A stretch of 64,000 nucleotides of DNA from Clostridiales bacterium (GTDB taxonomy: Bacteria; Bacillota; Clostridia; Christensenellales; Pumilibacteraceae): NCBI GenBank assembly GCA_014799665.1, contig JAAVHP010000012.1, forward strand, positions 496,001-560,000, in the 5' to 3' direction. A program made the translations under genes and the position numbers. Below, piece by piece: positions 7,510 through 15,970 of the stretch (position 1 is its first letter; each line of letters opens with the position of its first letter). The notes beneath the pieces are model-generated. The model searched no databases and was not told where the DNA came from. It was given only the letters and a program-made list of their open reading frames with translations.

Positions 7510-9666
7510 ATGAAAAAGAAATTCTTGACAATCTTATTGTCCGTATTCGCGGCATTTGCCTGCGCATTCGCTTTCGTCGCTTGCGGTGACAAAGGTAACG
7601 GCGAGGGAAGCGGCGACAACGGCGACAGGGATAACGTCTCCGATATCGGCGGTGACAATAATGATGATAACAAGGGTAACAACGACGAGGATAACGACGA
7701 GCCCGGTATAGGTATAGATATCGAAACGTTATACAAGAAATATGCCGATGCATATTATAACACCGATCCGGAGTATGTCGAAGAATATATTGTCTTGACG
7801 GAAGATAAAATCTGGTATGACAATACCGGCGCTACGGGCAAGTATAAAATATCATTAACATTGTCCGGTGCAATCAATGTTAATTTGTATGACGATTTGT
7901 CCGTTAATAACATTGAATATATGAACGGTGAACTGGGCGAAACAAACAACAATAAATATATTTCGCTCGCGCAGGCTTATACGTTTAATGAGGGTGATGA
8001 TGAAGAAATTCCCAAATGTCCCAATTCGCTCGATTATGAGCTTGCGGAAGACGGCGATTATTATATTGTTGTAGGCTTGGGCTCTGCGTCGGGCGCAGTG
8101 GTAGTTCCTAAAAGATATAAATTTACGCCCGTAAAAGAAATCGACAAGCGCGCGTTTTATAACAGCAAAACTATTACGAGCGTGGAAGTTCCGTCTTGTG
8201 TAGAAAAAATAGGCAATCGAGCATTTGCGAATTGTTCAAGATTGACGAGCGCCAAAATAGATGCGCCAATAGATAAGCTTACCGAAGAGTTTTTCGGCAG
8301 CTGTACCAATCTTGTGGACGTGTATATTCCCAAAACGGTAACGGAAATAAATTATTTGGCTTTTCACGGTTGCGATAAGGTCGAAAACGTGTACTACGAC
8401 GGCAGCGTAAACGATTGGGCGCAAATCAAATTCGGAATTTCGAGCAGTCATGCAAGCTCTAACGTGGGTAGTCAAGAGCCTCACTGGGCTAACCCCATAT
8501 CGAGGAGTGGACGTAAGCTTATAATAAACGGGTCCACCGTCACCTCTTGCGAGCTGGATAATGTAAGCACCGGCGCATTTTTTATGTACAAATATTTGAC
8601 GGAAGTAACCGTAACGGGCAACGTCGGCGATTATGCGTTCTACTATTCGAGCATAACTTCGCTTTCGGCAGACTCGATAGGTCTTAGCGCGTGCGAGGGG
8701 TGCTATTATTTGAAGTCGTTCACGGGCGGCGGAGATAAGATAGCCGATAAAGCATTTTACGGCTGTACCACAATGACTGACGCTACGATTGGCGCTAAGG
8801 TGGTCGAAATCGGCGAATATGCGTTTGGCTCTTGCGACACGCTAAAAAGTATAACGATTCCTGCGTCGGTTATAAAAATAGGCAAGTATGCTTTTACGGA
8901 TGGCGGGATAGAAGAAATAACCTTTGACGACGCTACCGACTGGCAGATCGAGCAGCGCGACGGCATTAAGAGTGTGACTCAGGACCTAACCGATAAACAA
9001 ACCGCGGCGCGGCTGTTGACGCAAGGACAAAGCGCCTACGGTTACGGAGACTGTGATTGGAGTGTGTATTTGTATAAATACACGTTAAATTCCGATAATG
9101 CATCCTATTCCGTCGTTGCGGGAAAGAGGCTTATTGATAAATCGGTGAATATTCCAAGCGAATATAATAACTTGCCCGTAACCGCAATCGGGGATTACGC
9201 ATTCAGTGATTTCAGTAGTTTAACGAGCATAGTGATACCGAACAGTATAACAAGTATCGGAAATTACGCATTCATGGGTTGCAGTAGTTTAACTAGTATG
9301 GAGATGCCAAACAGTGTAACGCGTATCGGGAGTTTTGCATTCATATATTGCAGTAGTTTGACAAGCATAGCGATACCGATTAGCGTGAAATTTATTGGAT
9401 ATGCTACATTCCGCGGATGCAGTAGTTTAACGGGCATAGAGATACCGAACAGTGTAACGAATATCGGACCATATGCTTTTGCTGATTGCAGTAGTTTAAC
9501 AAACATAACGATACCAAACAATGTAACAAGTATTGATGGATATGCATTCTATGGTTGCAGTAGTTTAACAATATATTGTGAAGCTGCAAACAAGCCGAGT
9601 GGTTGGACTGTCACTTGGAATGTAGATAATCGACCTGTTGTATGGGGGTATAAGAAGAATGGATGA
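7510..9666 (+). CDS. BspA-type leucine-rich-repeat surface lipoprotein
   Basis: 718-residue lipoprotein, predicted outer face of the membrane. Signal peptide with lipobox FVAC (Cys25), an Asp/Gly/Asn-rich linker (about 26-68), a globular part (70-205), then LRR_5 repeats in two blocks (about 205-480 and 555-700). Blocks carry the signature C-S-S-L-T-S-I-x-I-P-x-S-V-x-x-I-G. The last six repeats are nearly identical in DNA (69-bp period). AAGGAG upstream fixes the start. Such proteins mediate adhesion or host contact in gut bacteria; the ligand here is unknown. Expression is probably controlled by the divergent XRE repressor. Base use becomes AT-richer toward the 3' end, unlike flanking core genes. 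Confidence 0.85.
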   Translation: MKKKFLTILLSVFAAFACAFAFVACGDKGNGEGSGDNGDRDNVSDIGGDNNDDNKGNNDEDNDEPGIGIDIETLYKKYADAYYNTDPEYVEEYIVLTEDKIWYDNTGATGKYKISLTLSGAINVNLYDDLSVNNIEYMNGELGETNNNKYISLAQAYTFNEGDDEEIPKCPNSLDYELAEDGDYYIVVGLGSASGAVVVPKRYKFTPVKEIDKRAFYNSKTITSVEVPSCVEKIGNRAFANCSRLTSAKIDAPIDKLTEEFFGSCTNLVDVYIPKTVTEINYLAFHGCDKVENVYYDGSVNDWAQIKFGISSSHASSNVGSQEPHWANPISRSGRKLIINGSTVTSCELDNVSTGAFFMYKYLTEVTVTGNVGDYAFYYSSITSLSADSIGLSACEGCYYLKSFTGGGDKIADKAFYGCTTMTDATIGAKVVEIGEYAFGSCDTLKSITIPASVIKIGKYAFTDGGIEEITFDDATDWQIEQRDGIKSVTQDLTDKQTAARLLTQGQSAYGYGDCDWSVYLYKYTLNSDNASYSVVAGKRLIDKSVNIPSEYNNLPVTAIGDYAFSDFSSLTSIVIPNSITSIGNYAFMGCSSLTSMEMPNSVTRIGSFAFIYCSSLTSIAIPISVKFIGYATFRGCSSLTGIEIPNSVTNIGPYAFADCSSLTNITIPNNVTSIDGYAFYGCSSLTIYCEAANKPSGWTVTWNVDNRPVVWGYKKNG
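9190..9572 (+). repeat. 69-bp tandem repeats coding LRR units
   Basis: The anchor CAGTAGTTT recurs at 9213, 9282, 9351, 9420, 9489 and 9558, exactly every 69 bp, each copy coding one 23-residue LRR_5 unit. Copies are similar but not identical. The array could change copy number by recombination. Confidence 0.9.
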
Positions 9667-10138
9667 GCAAAATATGTACATTGTTGAAAAGAAGCTTGAT
9701 CTGATAGAGACTCAAACGGAATACGATTTTATAAAAAATAAAAACGCTACGTCTAAAAGATTGTATTTTGCGATACTAACAACAATCATAGGAGCAGTAA
9801 TTGCAATAGTAAACGTATTTACCGCCTGTGTATGCAATAAAGATATCAATCGGTGCGTATTGTTGGCGTTTAATATTATGAATATAATATATATTGTTAT
9901 GTCGTGTATGTTACAGATTACGGTGATGATAGAATATAGTAATATTGGCAAAAAACGTGCTGAGAATAGACCGGAATCGTCGAAAAGTAGTGATAATATA
10001 GATTCTCAAATTATTTATTATAAAAGCGAAAGCGATAAAGAAAGGCGGAGCGTTAAACTTAATTGCATTTTTGGACTGGTTTTCTTAGCTATGATTATGA
10101 TATCTAACGGCATTCTTTTGTGGTTCGTGTTTAATTAG
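9659..10138 (+). CDS. Small membrane protein, unknown function
   Basis: 159 residues with a charged N-terminus, two hydrophobic helices (about 36-60 and 68-95) and a third at the C-terminus (about 132-157), with a polar stretch between. The start ATG 9659 overlaps the end of the lipoprotein gene by 8 nt, so the two are probably co-expressed; ATG 9638 in the same frame is an alternative. I do not recognise a family. AT-rich like the end of the LRR gene, suggesting both belong to one accessory insert. Confidence 0.6.
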   Translation: MDEQNMYIVEKKLDLIETQTEYDFIKNKNATSKRLYFAILTTIIGAVIAIVNVFTACVCNKDINRCVLLAFNIMNIIYIVMSCMLQITVMIEYSNIGKKRAENRPESSKSSDNIDSQIIYYKSESDKERRSVKLNCIFGLVFLAMIMISNGILLWFVFN

Positions 10139-10214
10139 TGATTTCAAACAATATATACTAAATATCATATTTTTTTGAGCGGATAAAAATTTTTTTTAAA
10201 CCGCTTTAAAATGA

Positions 10215-10243
10215 TTGACAAAGGTTTACTGGCGGTATATAAT
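10215..10243 (+). promoter_or_regulatory. Consensus promoter of infC-rpmI-rplT
   Basis: Perfect TTGACA (10215-10220), 17-nt spacer, perfect TATAAT (10238-10243). Transcription should begin near 10250 and yields a leader of about 130 nt. Confidence 0.85.
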
Positions 10244-10249
10244 AATAGA

Positions 10250-10374
10250 GCATTAAGTAGATTTAATCTCACCGGTCGGGCTTGCTCGGAGCGGTTCTAA
10301 ACATCAAAATATTCGGTTATTTGTTGTTGTGAGTTTAAGTTGCTTAAAGCTCGCAATTTTTTATTTTAGGAGGG
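10250..10374 (+). promoter_or_regulatory. infC leader with transcription attenuator (L20-leader type)
   Basis: The leader contains a GC-rich hairpin around 10271-10296. Its last part is a 13-bp hairpin with one bulge (TTGTGAGTTTAAG 10327-10339 against 10343-10356) followed by T6, which is an intrinsic terminator. The infC ribosome site AGGAGG (10368-10373) comes straight after. A terminator between promoter and gene fits the known Bacillota arrangement in which ribosomal protein L20 binds the leader and causes premature termination. Confidence 0.7.
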
Positions 10375-10382
10375 TTTTCACC

Positions 10383-10901
10383 ATTTTTAAGGATCTTGTA
10401 ACAAACGATGGGATTTCCGATAATCTCGACGTTCGAGTAAAGGATGAAACGGGCGCAATGCTCGGCATCATGCGCGCTGCCGAGGCAAAGGTTATTGCCG
10501 ACGAACGCCATCTCGATCTTGTTATGATTACCCCCAACGCGCAGCCGCCCGTTTGCCAGATTATGGACTACGGCAAGTATCGGTTCGATTCGGCGAAGAA
10601 GGCGAAGGACGCGCAAAAAAACCAAAAGAAACCCGACGTTAAAGAAATCCGCTTGTCGATCACCATCGATACGGGCGACGTCAATACAAAATCCAAGCAG
10701 GCGAGAAAGTTCCTCGAAGGCGGCGACAAGGTAAAAGTGTCTATCCGTATGCGCGGTAGGCAAATGGCTCGTCCGCAGATGGGCGTAGATATCATGTACT
10801 CGTTCTTTGAAACGGTCAAGGACGTAGCGACCATGGAACGCAAGCCCGCCGTCGACGGTAGAAGTATCATTATGAACCTTGTTCCTATCGTGAATAAGTA
10901 G
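10383..10901 (+). CDS. infC: Translation initiation factor IF-3 with AUU start
   Basis: 172 residues, covering the N domain (about 4-70), a Lys-rich linker and the C domain (about 78-170). IF-3 binds the 30S subunit and proofreads the start codon. No ATG or GTG is well placed: AGGAGG at 10368-10373 lies 9 nt before ATT 10383, and from there the protein aligns with the family N-terminus. AUU starts are the rule for infC in Escherichia coli and Bacillus, where they let IF-3 limit its own synthesis. An in-frame upstream start at 10329 would overlap the attenuator and is rejected. Confidence 0.9.
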   Translation: MFKDLVTNDGISDNLDVRVKDETGAMLGIMRAAEAKVIADERHLDLVMITPNAQPPVCQIMDYGKYRFDSAKKAKDAQKNQKKPDVKEIRLSITIDTGDVNTKSKQARKFLEGGDKVKVSIRMRGRQMARPQMGVDIMYSFFETVKDVATMERKPAVDGRSIIMNLVPIVNK

Positions 10902-10949
10902 TTCGTAGTACTTAACATAAGTAAATCAATTTTTCCGGAGGATATAATA

Positions 10950-11147
10950 ATGCCCAAAATGAAGAGCCACAGCGGCGCGAAAAAGCGCTTTCGCGTAACC
11001 GCAAACGGCAGAGTAAAACGCGCGCAGCAAGGTAAAAACCACATTCTCAATAAAAAGCCGAGAAAGCGTATTATGAGATTGCGTCAAGGCGCTTATCTCA
11101 AATCCGCCAAGCAAGAGAAGACCATTCGCAACATGGCGCAGAAGTAA
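10950..11147 (+). CDS. rpmI: 50S ribosomal protein L35
   Basis: 65 residues, very basic, with the family start MPKMKSHSGAKKRFRVT and the expected length. Component of the large ribosomal subunit. Strong ribosome site (GGAGG) 10 nt upstream; second gene of infC-rpmI-rplT. Confidence 0.97.
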   Translation: MPKMKSHSGAKKRFRVTANGRVKRAQQGKNHILNKKPRKRIMRLRQGAYLKSAKQEKTIRNMAQK

Positions 11148-11162
11148 GGAGGCAAAAGCACT

Positions 11163-11519
11163 ATGAGAATTAAAAGAGCAGTAAACGCAGTTAAAAAGCG
11201 CAGAAAGATTTTTAAGCTTTCCAAGGGTTATTTCGGCTCCAAGTCGCGTTCGTATCGCATAGCGCGTCAAGCCGTTATGAAGTCGCAGATGTACGCGTAC
11301 ATCGGCAGACGTCTTAAAAAGCGCGATTTCCGTTCGCTTTGGATCGCTCGTATCAACGCCGCCGCGCGTATCAACGGACTTTCGTATTCCAAGTTTATGC
11401 ACGGTCTTAAAGTATCGGGTATCAACCTTAACCGTAAGGTTCTTGCCGAAATGGCGATTGCCGATCCGGAATCGTTCAAGGCGCTTGCCGAAACTGCGGC
11501 AAAAGCCATTGCTAAATAA
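11163..11519 (+). CDS. rplT: 50S ribosomal protein L20
   Basis: 118 residues with the conserved basic N-terminal helix and KLSKGYFGSKSRSYRIA. Assembly protein of the 50S subunit and, in Bacillota, the repressor of its own operon through the infC leader. AAGGAGG precedes the start; a terminator follows. Confidence 0.97.
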   Translation: MRIKRAVNAVKKRRKIFKLSKGYFGSKSRSYRIARQAVMKSQMYAYIGRRLKKRDFRSLWIARINAAARINGLSYSKFMHGLKVSGINLNRKVLAEMAIADPESFKALAETAAKAIAK

Positions 11520-11531
11520 ATTTTACCAAAG

Positions 11532-11557
11532 AGCGTCGATAACTTCGGCGCTTTTTT
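11532..11557 (+). terminator. Terminator after rplT
   Basis: AGCGTCGA and TCGGCGCT form an 8-bp stem with one G-U pair and a 5-nt loop, followed by T6. Confidence 0.8.
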
Positions 11558-11565
11558 GAGATTTT

Positions 11566-12297
11566 ATGGAAATTATAACTTCAACCGATAACAAAACGGT
11601 CAAACGCTTAAACAAGCTTAAACAAAAGAAATACCGCGACGAGTACGGTGAGTTCTTCGTCGAGGGCTATAAAAACGTGCTCGATACCTGCGCGGCGGGC
11701 GCCGAAGTGCGCTACGTAGTGCTTTCGCAATCGGCGTATCGGGCGTTTGGAGAAAAATTTGCCGATCACTCTGTCGTCGTGCTCGGCGATGGGCTTTTCG
11801 ACAAAATAACCGAAACGCAAAACAGCCAAGGCGTGCTTTGCGTTTGCGCCGCTTCGCCGTCGGCGTTTCCTCAAAACAACCGAGTGGTTTTACTCGATAG
11901 GGTTCGCGATCCCGGCAACGTCGGCACGATTTTACGCACTGCGGTGGCGTTCGGCTACGACGTAGTGCTCAATAATTGTTGCGACGTGTATTCGCCCAAG
12001 GTAGTGCGCAGCGCGATGTCCGCAGTCGTTAAATGCCGAATCGGTCGGGATATTTCACCGGACAAGCTTAAACGGTCCGGTTACGAGCTTATCGTCGCCG
12101 ACATGGACGGGGAGAACATAACATCCGCCAACTGCGCCGATAAGTATTGCATAGTTATAGGTAACGAGGCGGACGGGGTGAGCGACGAAATAATGAAGCT
12201 TGCCGATAAAAAAATCAGCATACCACAGGACAATATCGAGTCGCTTAACGCAGCCGTCGCCGCCGCTATAATGATGTTTGAGCTTAAAGCGAGATAA
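11566..12297 (+). CDS. TrmH/SpoU-family RNA 2'-O-methyltransferase
   Basis: 243 residues. N-terminal substrate-binding part (about 1-90), then the SPOUT knot with motif 1 DRVRDPGNVGTILRTA, motif 2 IVIGNEADGVSDEI and motif 3 SIPQDNIESLNAAVAAAIM. It should transfer a methyl group from S-adenosylmethionine to a ribose 2'-OH in rRNA or tRNA; the target base is not predictable. A gene of this type (ysgA in Bacillus) commonly follows rplT. No Shine-Dalgarno is visible and the ATG lies only 8 nt after the rplT terminator T-run, so how it is expressed is unclear. Confidence 0.85.
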   Translation: MEIITSTDNKTVKRLNKLKQKKYRDEYGEFFVEGYKNVLDTCAAGAEVRYVVLSQSAYRAFGEKFADHSVVVLGDGLFDKITETQNSQGVLCVCAASPSAFPQNNRVVLLDRVRDPGNVGTILRTAVAFGYDVVLNNCCDVYSPKVVRSAMSAVVKCRIGRDISPDKLKRSGYELIVADMDGENITSANCADKYCIVIGNEADGVSDEIMKLADKKISIPQDNIESLNAAVAAAIMMFELKAR

Positions 12298-12308
12298 GCA
12301 CAAATTAA

Positions 12309-12337
12309 TTGACAAATCTTTTGGTATATAGTAAAAT
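12309..12337 (+). promoter_or_regulatory. Promoter of yebC-lysA
   Basis: TTGACA (12309-12314), 17-nt spacer, TAAAAT (12332-12337); ATG 12367 follows after a short leader with a GGAGA ribosome site. Confidence 0.8.
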
Positions 12338-12366
12338 AATAGAATAACAATCAATGGAGAAATTTT

Positions 12367-13113
12367 ATGTCCGGACATAGCAAGTGGGCAACTATCAAAC
12401 GCCAAAAGGGTAAGACCGACGCAGCGAGAGCAAACGTATTCACCAAGATCGGGCGCGAGCTCGCGGTAGCAGTCAAAGCGGGCGGACCCGATCCCAATAA
12501 CAATCCCAGGCTTCGCGACGTTATAGCCAAGGCGCGCGCGGCTAATATGCCTAACGATAATATTACTCGCTCCATTAAGAAAGCGAGCGGCGAGGATAGC
12601 GGCGTAGTCTATACCGCCGTTACGTACGAGGGCTACGGCACGAGCGGCGTTGCTGTTATCGTCGAAACGCTTACCGATAACAAAAACCGCACCGCGGCGG
12701 CAGTACGCCATATCTTCGATAAGTGCGGCGGCTCGCTCGGCACGACGAACTGCGTTTCGTATATGTTTGAGCAGAAGGGCGTAGTTACTATCGAGAAGCA
12801 GTCTGGCGATGACGACGAGGAGCTTATGATGCTTGCGCTCGAACTCGGCGCGGACGATTTCGACAGTTCGGAGACCGAGTGCTACGTTTCCACTTCTCCC
12901 GCGTCGCTTGCGGTTGTTCGCGACGGGCTTGAAAAAGCGGGCAAGACCATTCTTTTGTCCGAAGTTCAGCAAATTCCCGCGTCAACCGTGGACGTAGACG
13001 CAGAAGCCGAGGTCAAGATCCGCCGTATGCTCGATATGTTCGAGGAGGACGACGACGTGCAAAACGTTTATCACAACGCGAACCTTCCCGACGACGAAGA
13101 TGAAGAAGACTGA
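12367..13113 (+). CDS. yebC: YebC/PmpR-family protein
   Basis: 248 residues with the family start MSGHSKWATIKRQKGKTDAA and three-domain layout. YebC-type proteins act as translation factors helping ribosomes through proline stretches or, in some species, as DNA-binding regulators. The Asp/Glu-rich C-terminus (DDEDEED) overlaps the next start by 14 nt, coupling it with lysA. Confidence 0.93.
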   Translation: MSGHSKWATIKRQKGKTDAARANVFTKIGRELAVAVKAGGPDPNNNPRLRDVIAKARAANMPNDNITRSIKKASGEDSGVVYTAVTYEGYGTSGVAVIVETLTDNKNRTAAAVRHIFDKCGGSLGTTNCVSYMFEQKGVVTIEKQSGDDDEELMMLALELGADDFDSSETECYVSTSPASLAVVRDGLEKAGKTILLSEVQQIPASTVDVDAEAEVKIRRMLDMFEEDDDVQNVYHNANLPDDEDEED

Positions 13114-14425
13114 TAACGAAAAATTCAATCTGTCCGTATTCGGCGATTTATCCGCCGAGAACGGACGGCTCAAAATAGGCGGATGCTTTGCCGACGATCT
13201 TGCGGCGCAATACGGCACTCCGCTTTACGTGTTCGACGTCAATCGTGCCGTTAAAACGGCTAAGGAATACGTAGACGTTCTAAGCCGCGAGTACGGCGAT
13301 TTTACCGTTTGCTATGCGAGCAAGGCTTTTTGCTGTACGGGTATTTATAAAATTCTCGGAGCCCTCGGGCTCGGTGCGGACGTCGTTTCGGGCGGAGAGC
13401 TTTATACCGCGCTTAAAGGCGGCATGGCGCCCGATAAAATTTATTTTCACGGCAATAATAAGTTAGAGAGCGAAGTAGAATACGCTATCGAATCGGGAGT
13501 GGAGTGTTTCGTGGTCGACAGCGTGCGCGAGCTCGAACTTATCGATAAGCACTCTAAAAAACCGCAAAACGTAATAGTGCGCGTAAACCCCGGGGTGGAA
13601 GCGCATACGCATAGGTTCATCCAAACGACCACTCCCGACAGTAAGTTCGGTTTTTCGATTGCCGACGGCACTGCGCAGGAGATAATCGAGAGTATCAAGA
13701 ACTATCGTAACGTTTGCTTTAAGGGCGTTGCGTGTCATATCGGCTCGCAGATATTCGAGCCGCAGTCGTTCGAGATAGCTATCGACAAAATGACCGATTT
13801 TATCGTCAAGCTTAACGGCGTTGGTATCGATGTCGAACGCCTCGATCTCGGCGGCGGGTTCGGTATTCATTATATCTCGGACGATATGCCGCTTACTCCA
13901 AAGCAGTACATGACTAACTCGGTCAAGTATCTTAAAGCCGCAATCAAGTCGCGCGGCATAAAAAAACCTCGGCTTATCGTTGAGCCCGGGCGCTCGATCG
14001 TAGGCGAAGCGGGTATCACGCTTTACACTGTCGGCGCGATAAAGACAATTAAGGATCTCAAAACGTATGCGGCAGTCGACGGCGGTATGTTCGACAATCC
14101 GCGCGTTGCGCTCTACCAAGCCGAGTATACTGCGGTCAAAGCCACGCAAGCCGATATAAAAGGCGATAGGAAGTACAGCATTGCCGGCAAATGCTGCGAG
14201 AGCGGCGATATTCTTTTAAGCGACGTAATGTTGCCCGAGCTCAATACGGGCGATCTTTTGGCGGTGCTGTCTACGGGTGCGTATCACTATTCTATGGCTT
14301 CCAACTACAACAGGAACGCCGTGCCGCCCGTCGTTGCGGTAAAGGACGGCAAGTCGGCGTACATGGTCAAGCCGCAAACTTATGAGGATATAACGAGGAA
14401 CGACGTAACGGAGTTCGATTTATGA
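13100..14425 (+). CDS. lysA: Diaminopimelate decarboxylase
   Basis: PLP enzyme of the cytosol converting meso-diaminopimelate to L-lysine, last step of lysine synthesis. 441 residues with an alanine-racemase-fold N domain and a beta C domain. PLP lysine Lys75 in YASKAF, HIGSQ at 213-217, the phosphate-binding GGGFG at 251-255, EPGRS at 295-299, and Cys366 in CESGD from the partner active site. The N-terminal 20 residues extend past the usual start but overlap yebC by only 14 nt. Its stop overlaps the next start (ATGA). Confidence 0.93.
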   Translation: MKKTDNEKFNLSVFGDLSAENGRLKIGGCFADDLAAQYGTPLYVFDVNRAVKTAKEYVDVLSREYGDFTVCYASKAFCCTGIYKILGALGLGADVVSGGELYTALKGGMAPDKIYFHGNNKLESEVEYAIESGVECFVVDSVRELELIDKHSKKPQNVIVRVNPGVEAHTHRFIQTTTPDSKFGFSIADGTAQEIIESIKNYRNVCFKGVACHIGSQIFEPQSFEIAIDKMTDFIVKLNGVGIDVERLDLGGGFGIHYISDDMPLTPKQYMTNSVKYLKAAIKSRGIKKPRLIVEPGRSIVGEAGITLYTVGAIKTIKDLKTYAAVDGGMFDNPRVALYQAEYTAVKATQADIKGDRKYSIAGKCCESGDILLSDVMLPELNTGDLLAVLSTGAYHYSMASNYNRNAVPPVVAVKDGKSAYMVKPQTYEDITRNDVTEFDL

Positions 14426-15171
14426 TTTTTGCAATGCGCTACGGCGGCAGCGACCCGCTTAATTATTTCGTGCTATTGGTGCTTACGCTTTTAGCCGTTT
14501 GTATCGCGCTCGTTTTGCACGAGGTGGCGCACGGCTTGGTCGCCAAGTGGAACGGCGATTTTACGGCTAAGTACGCGGGACGGCTGACGCTTAATCCGTT
14601 GAAGCATTTCGACCTTATAGGGTTTATAATGATGATGCTCATAGGTTTCGGTTATGCCAAGCCCGTACCCGTCAATCCATATAACTTTAAGCACCGCACG
14701 CGCGGCATGATAACCGTCGCTATCGCGGGCGTTGTAACTAATTTGATTATAGCGTTTATCGGGTCGCTTTGTTTTTGCCTTATGCAGTGGGCGTGGTCGT
14801 ACGCGATGGTTTATTCGACGGCGGGCGTAGCAAGACTGTGTTGGTATATAATGATGTTCTTCTCTATACTGACAACTATCAATCTTTCGCTCGTATTTTT
14901 TAATATACTGCCTATATTTCCGCTAGACGGCTTTCGCGTTGTCGAAGCTTTCACGCACCAAGGGAACAAATTTTGCGCGTTCATGCGCACCAACGGTCAG
15001 TATATTTTGTGGGGCTTGGTCGGGTTGAGCTTTATCGTTTCGTCTGCGCAAAACTACGTAAACCTGCCGAGCTGGTTCGGCTATATCGATATTCTCGGCA
15101 CGTATCTCAATTTCTTCGTTGGCAACGTGTCGTGGCTGTTTACACAATTGTGGTGGTTAATGATACCGTAA
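14422..15171 (+). CDS. Site-2-type M50 membrane metalloprotease
   Basis: 249-residue polytopic membrane protein. The zinc motif HEVAH (33-37) lies in the first helix region, and the third ligand Asp169 is in the NILPIFPLDG motif (161-170), both diagnostic for M50. It would cut substrates within the membrane. The compact form without PDZ is close to the YwhC/SpoIVFB-like group found before scpA in many Bacillota; a SpoIVFB role is possible but lacks the CBS domain and an spoIVFA neighbour. Followed by scpA after 10 nt. Confidence 0.85.
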   Translation: MIFAMRYGGSDPLNYFVLLVLTLLAVCIALVLHEVAHGLVAKWNGDFTAKYAGRLTLNPLKHFDLIGFIMMMLIGFGYAKPVPVNPYNFKHRTRGMITVAIAGVVTNLIIAFIGSLCFCLMQWAWSYAMVYSTAGVARLCWYIMMFFSILTTINLSLVFFNILPIFPLDGFRVVEAFTHQGNKFCAFMRTNGQYILWGLVGLSFIVSSAQNYVNLPSWFGYIDILGTYLNFFVGNVSWLFTQLWWLMIP

Positions 15172-15181
15172 AGGAGCTTAT

Positions 15182-15970
15182 ATGTCTGAAGTCGAAAAAG
15201 ATAATATCGAACAAACGAATGACGAGACATATAGTAAAAGCTATCATGTAGTTCTTGCAAATTACGACGGTCCGCTCGATTTGTTGCTCGATCTTGTCAA
15301 GCGCGAAAAAATCAATATCGAGGATATTTTTATATCCAATATTACCGAGCAATACCTCGAAGCGATGGAGCAGATCGACGAGCTCGACATGGAGCAAGCG
15401 GCGGACTTTATCGTAGTTGCGGCGACGCTTCTCGAAATCAAGTCGAAAAAGCTGTTGCCCAAGCCCGAAGTCGAGGTCGTGCCGCAAGAGGAAGATCCAG
15501 AAAAAGATCTTATTCAGCGTTTGGAAGAATATAAGCTCTATAAGGAAGCCGCCGAAAAGATGCGCGAGCAGGAGAAGATCAATATGCACTTCCGCGCGCC
15601 CGACGACAGCGTAGGTCAGCCGCGGCTCGTGCTTAAAGACATGACGACCAACGGGCTTATGGCGGCGCTCAAAAAGATGTTCGATAAGATCGGCGATCGT
15701 CAGCAAGCGATGAAGATCAAAAAGATCGAACGCGATCCGTTTACCGTCGAGGAGAAGAAGGAGTTTATCCGTCATCGGTTTACCATCGTCGAGAGCTGCA
15801 CTTTCGACGAGCTGTTCGACGAGGACTACACTCTAAACGAGGTCGTTACGACCTTCTCGGCGCTTCTCGATCTTGTCAAAGATCAAGAGGTGGGCGTTCG
15901 GCAACCGGGTATTTTCGAAACGATAACTATTGTCAAAAGGAGCAAGGACGAAGAAGATGCTGGAAATTGA
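15182..15970 (+). CDS. scpA: Segregation and condensation protein A
   Basis: Kleisin subunit of the SMC-ScpA-ScpB condensin that compacts and separates chromosomes; 262 residues. N-terminal helix bundle with YDGPLDLLLDLVKREKINI, an acidic middle, and the C-terminal winged helix (about 190-255) with the FDELF element. AAAGGAG before the ATG. Overlaps scpB by 14 nt, reflecting complex assembly. Confidence 0.93.
   Translation: MSEVEKDNIEQTNDETYSKSYHVVLANYDGPLDLLLDLVKREKINIEDIFISNITEQYLEAMEQIDELDMEQAADFIVVAATLLEIKSKKLLPKPEVEVVPQEEDPEKDLIQRLEEYKLYKEAAEKMREQEKINMHFRAPDDSVGQPRLVLKDMTTNGLMAALKKMFDKIGDRQQAMKIKKIERDPFTVEEKKEFIRHRFTIVESCTFDELFDEDYTLNEVVTTFSALLDLVKDQEVGVRQPGIFETITIVKRSKDEEDAGN

Noticed and set aside
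9190..9572. Regular 69-bp repeats considered as a CRISPR array
   Set aside because: No alternation of conserved repeat and unique spacer; the frame stays open and codes LRR units.
10178..10205. AGCGG/CCGCT inverted repeat with an inner T8 as terminator
   Set aside because: The T-run lies inside the loop and the sequence after the stem is only TTTAAAA, so a working terminator is doubtful.
14422..15171. M50 protease as SpoIVFB
   Set aside because: The CBS domain and a neighbouring spoIVFA are missing and the scpA-linked position is that of the generic family.
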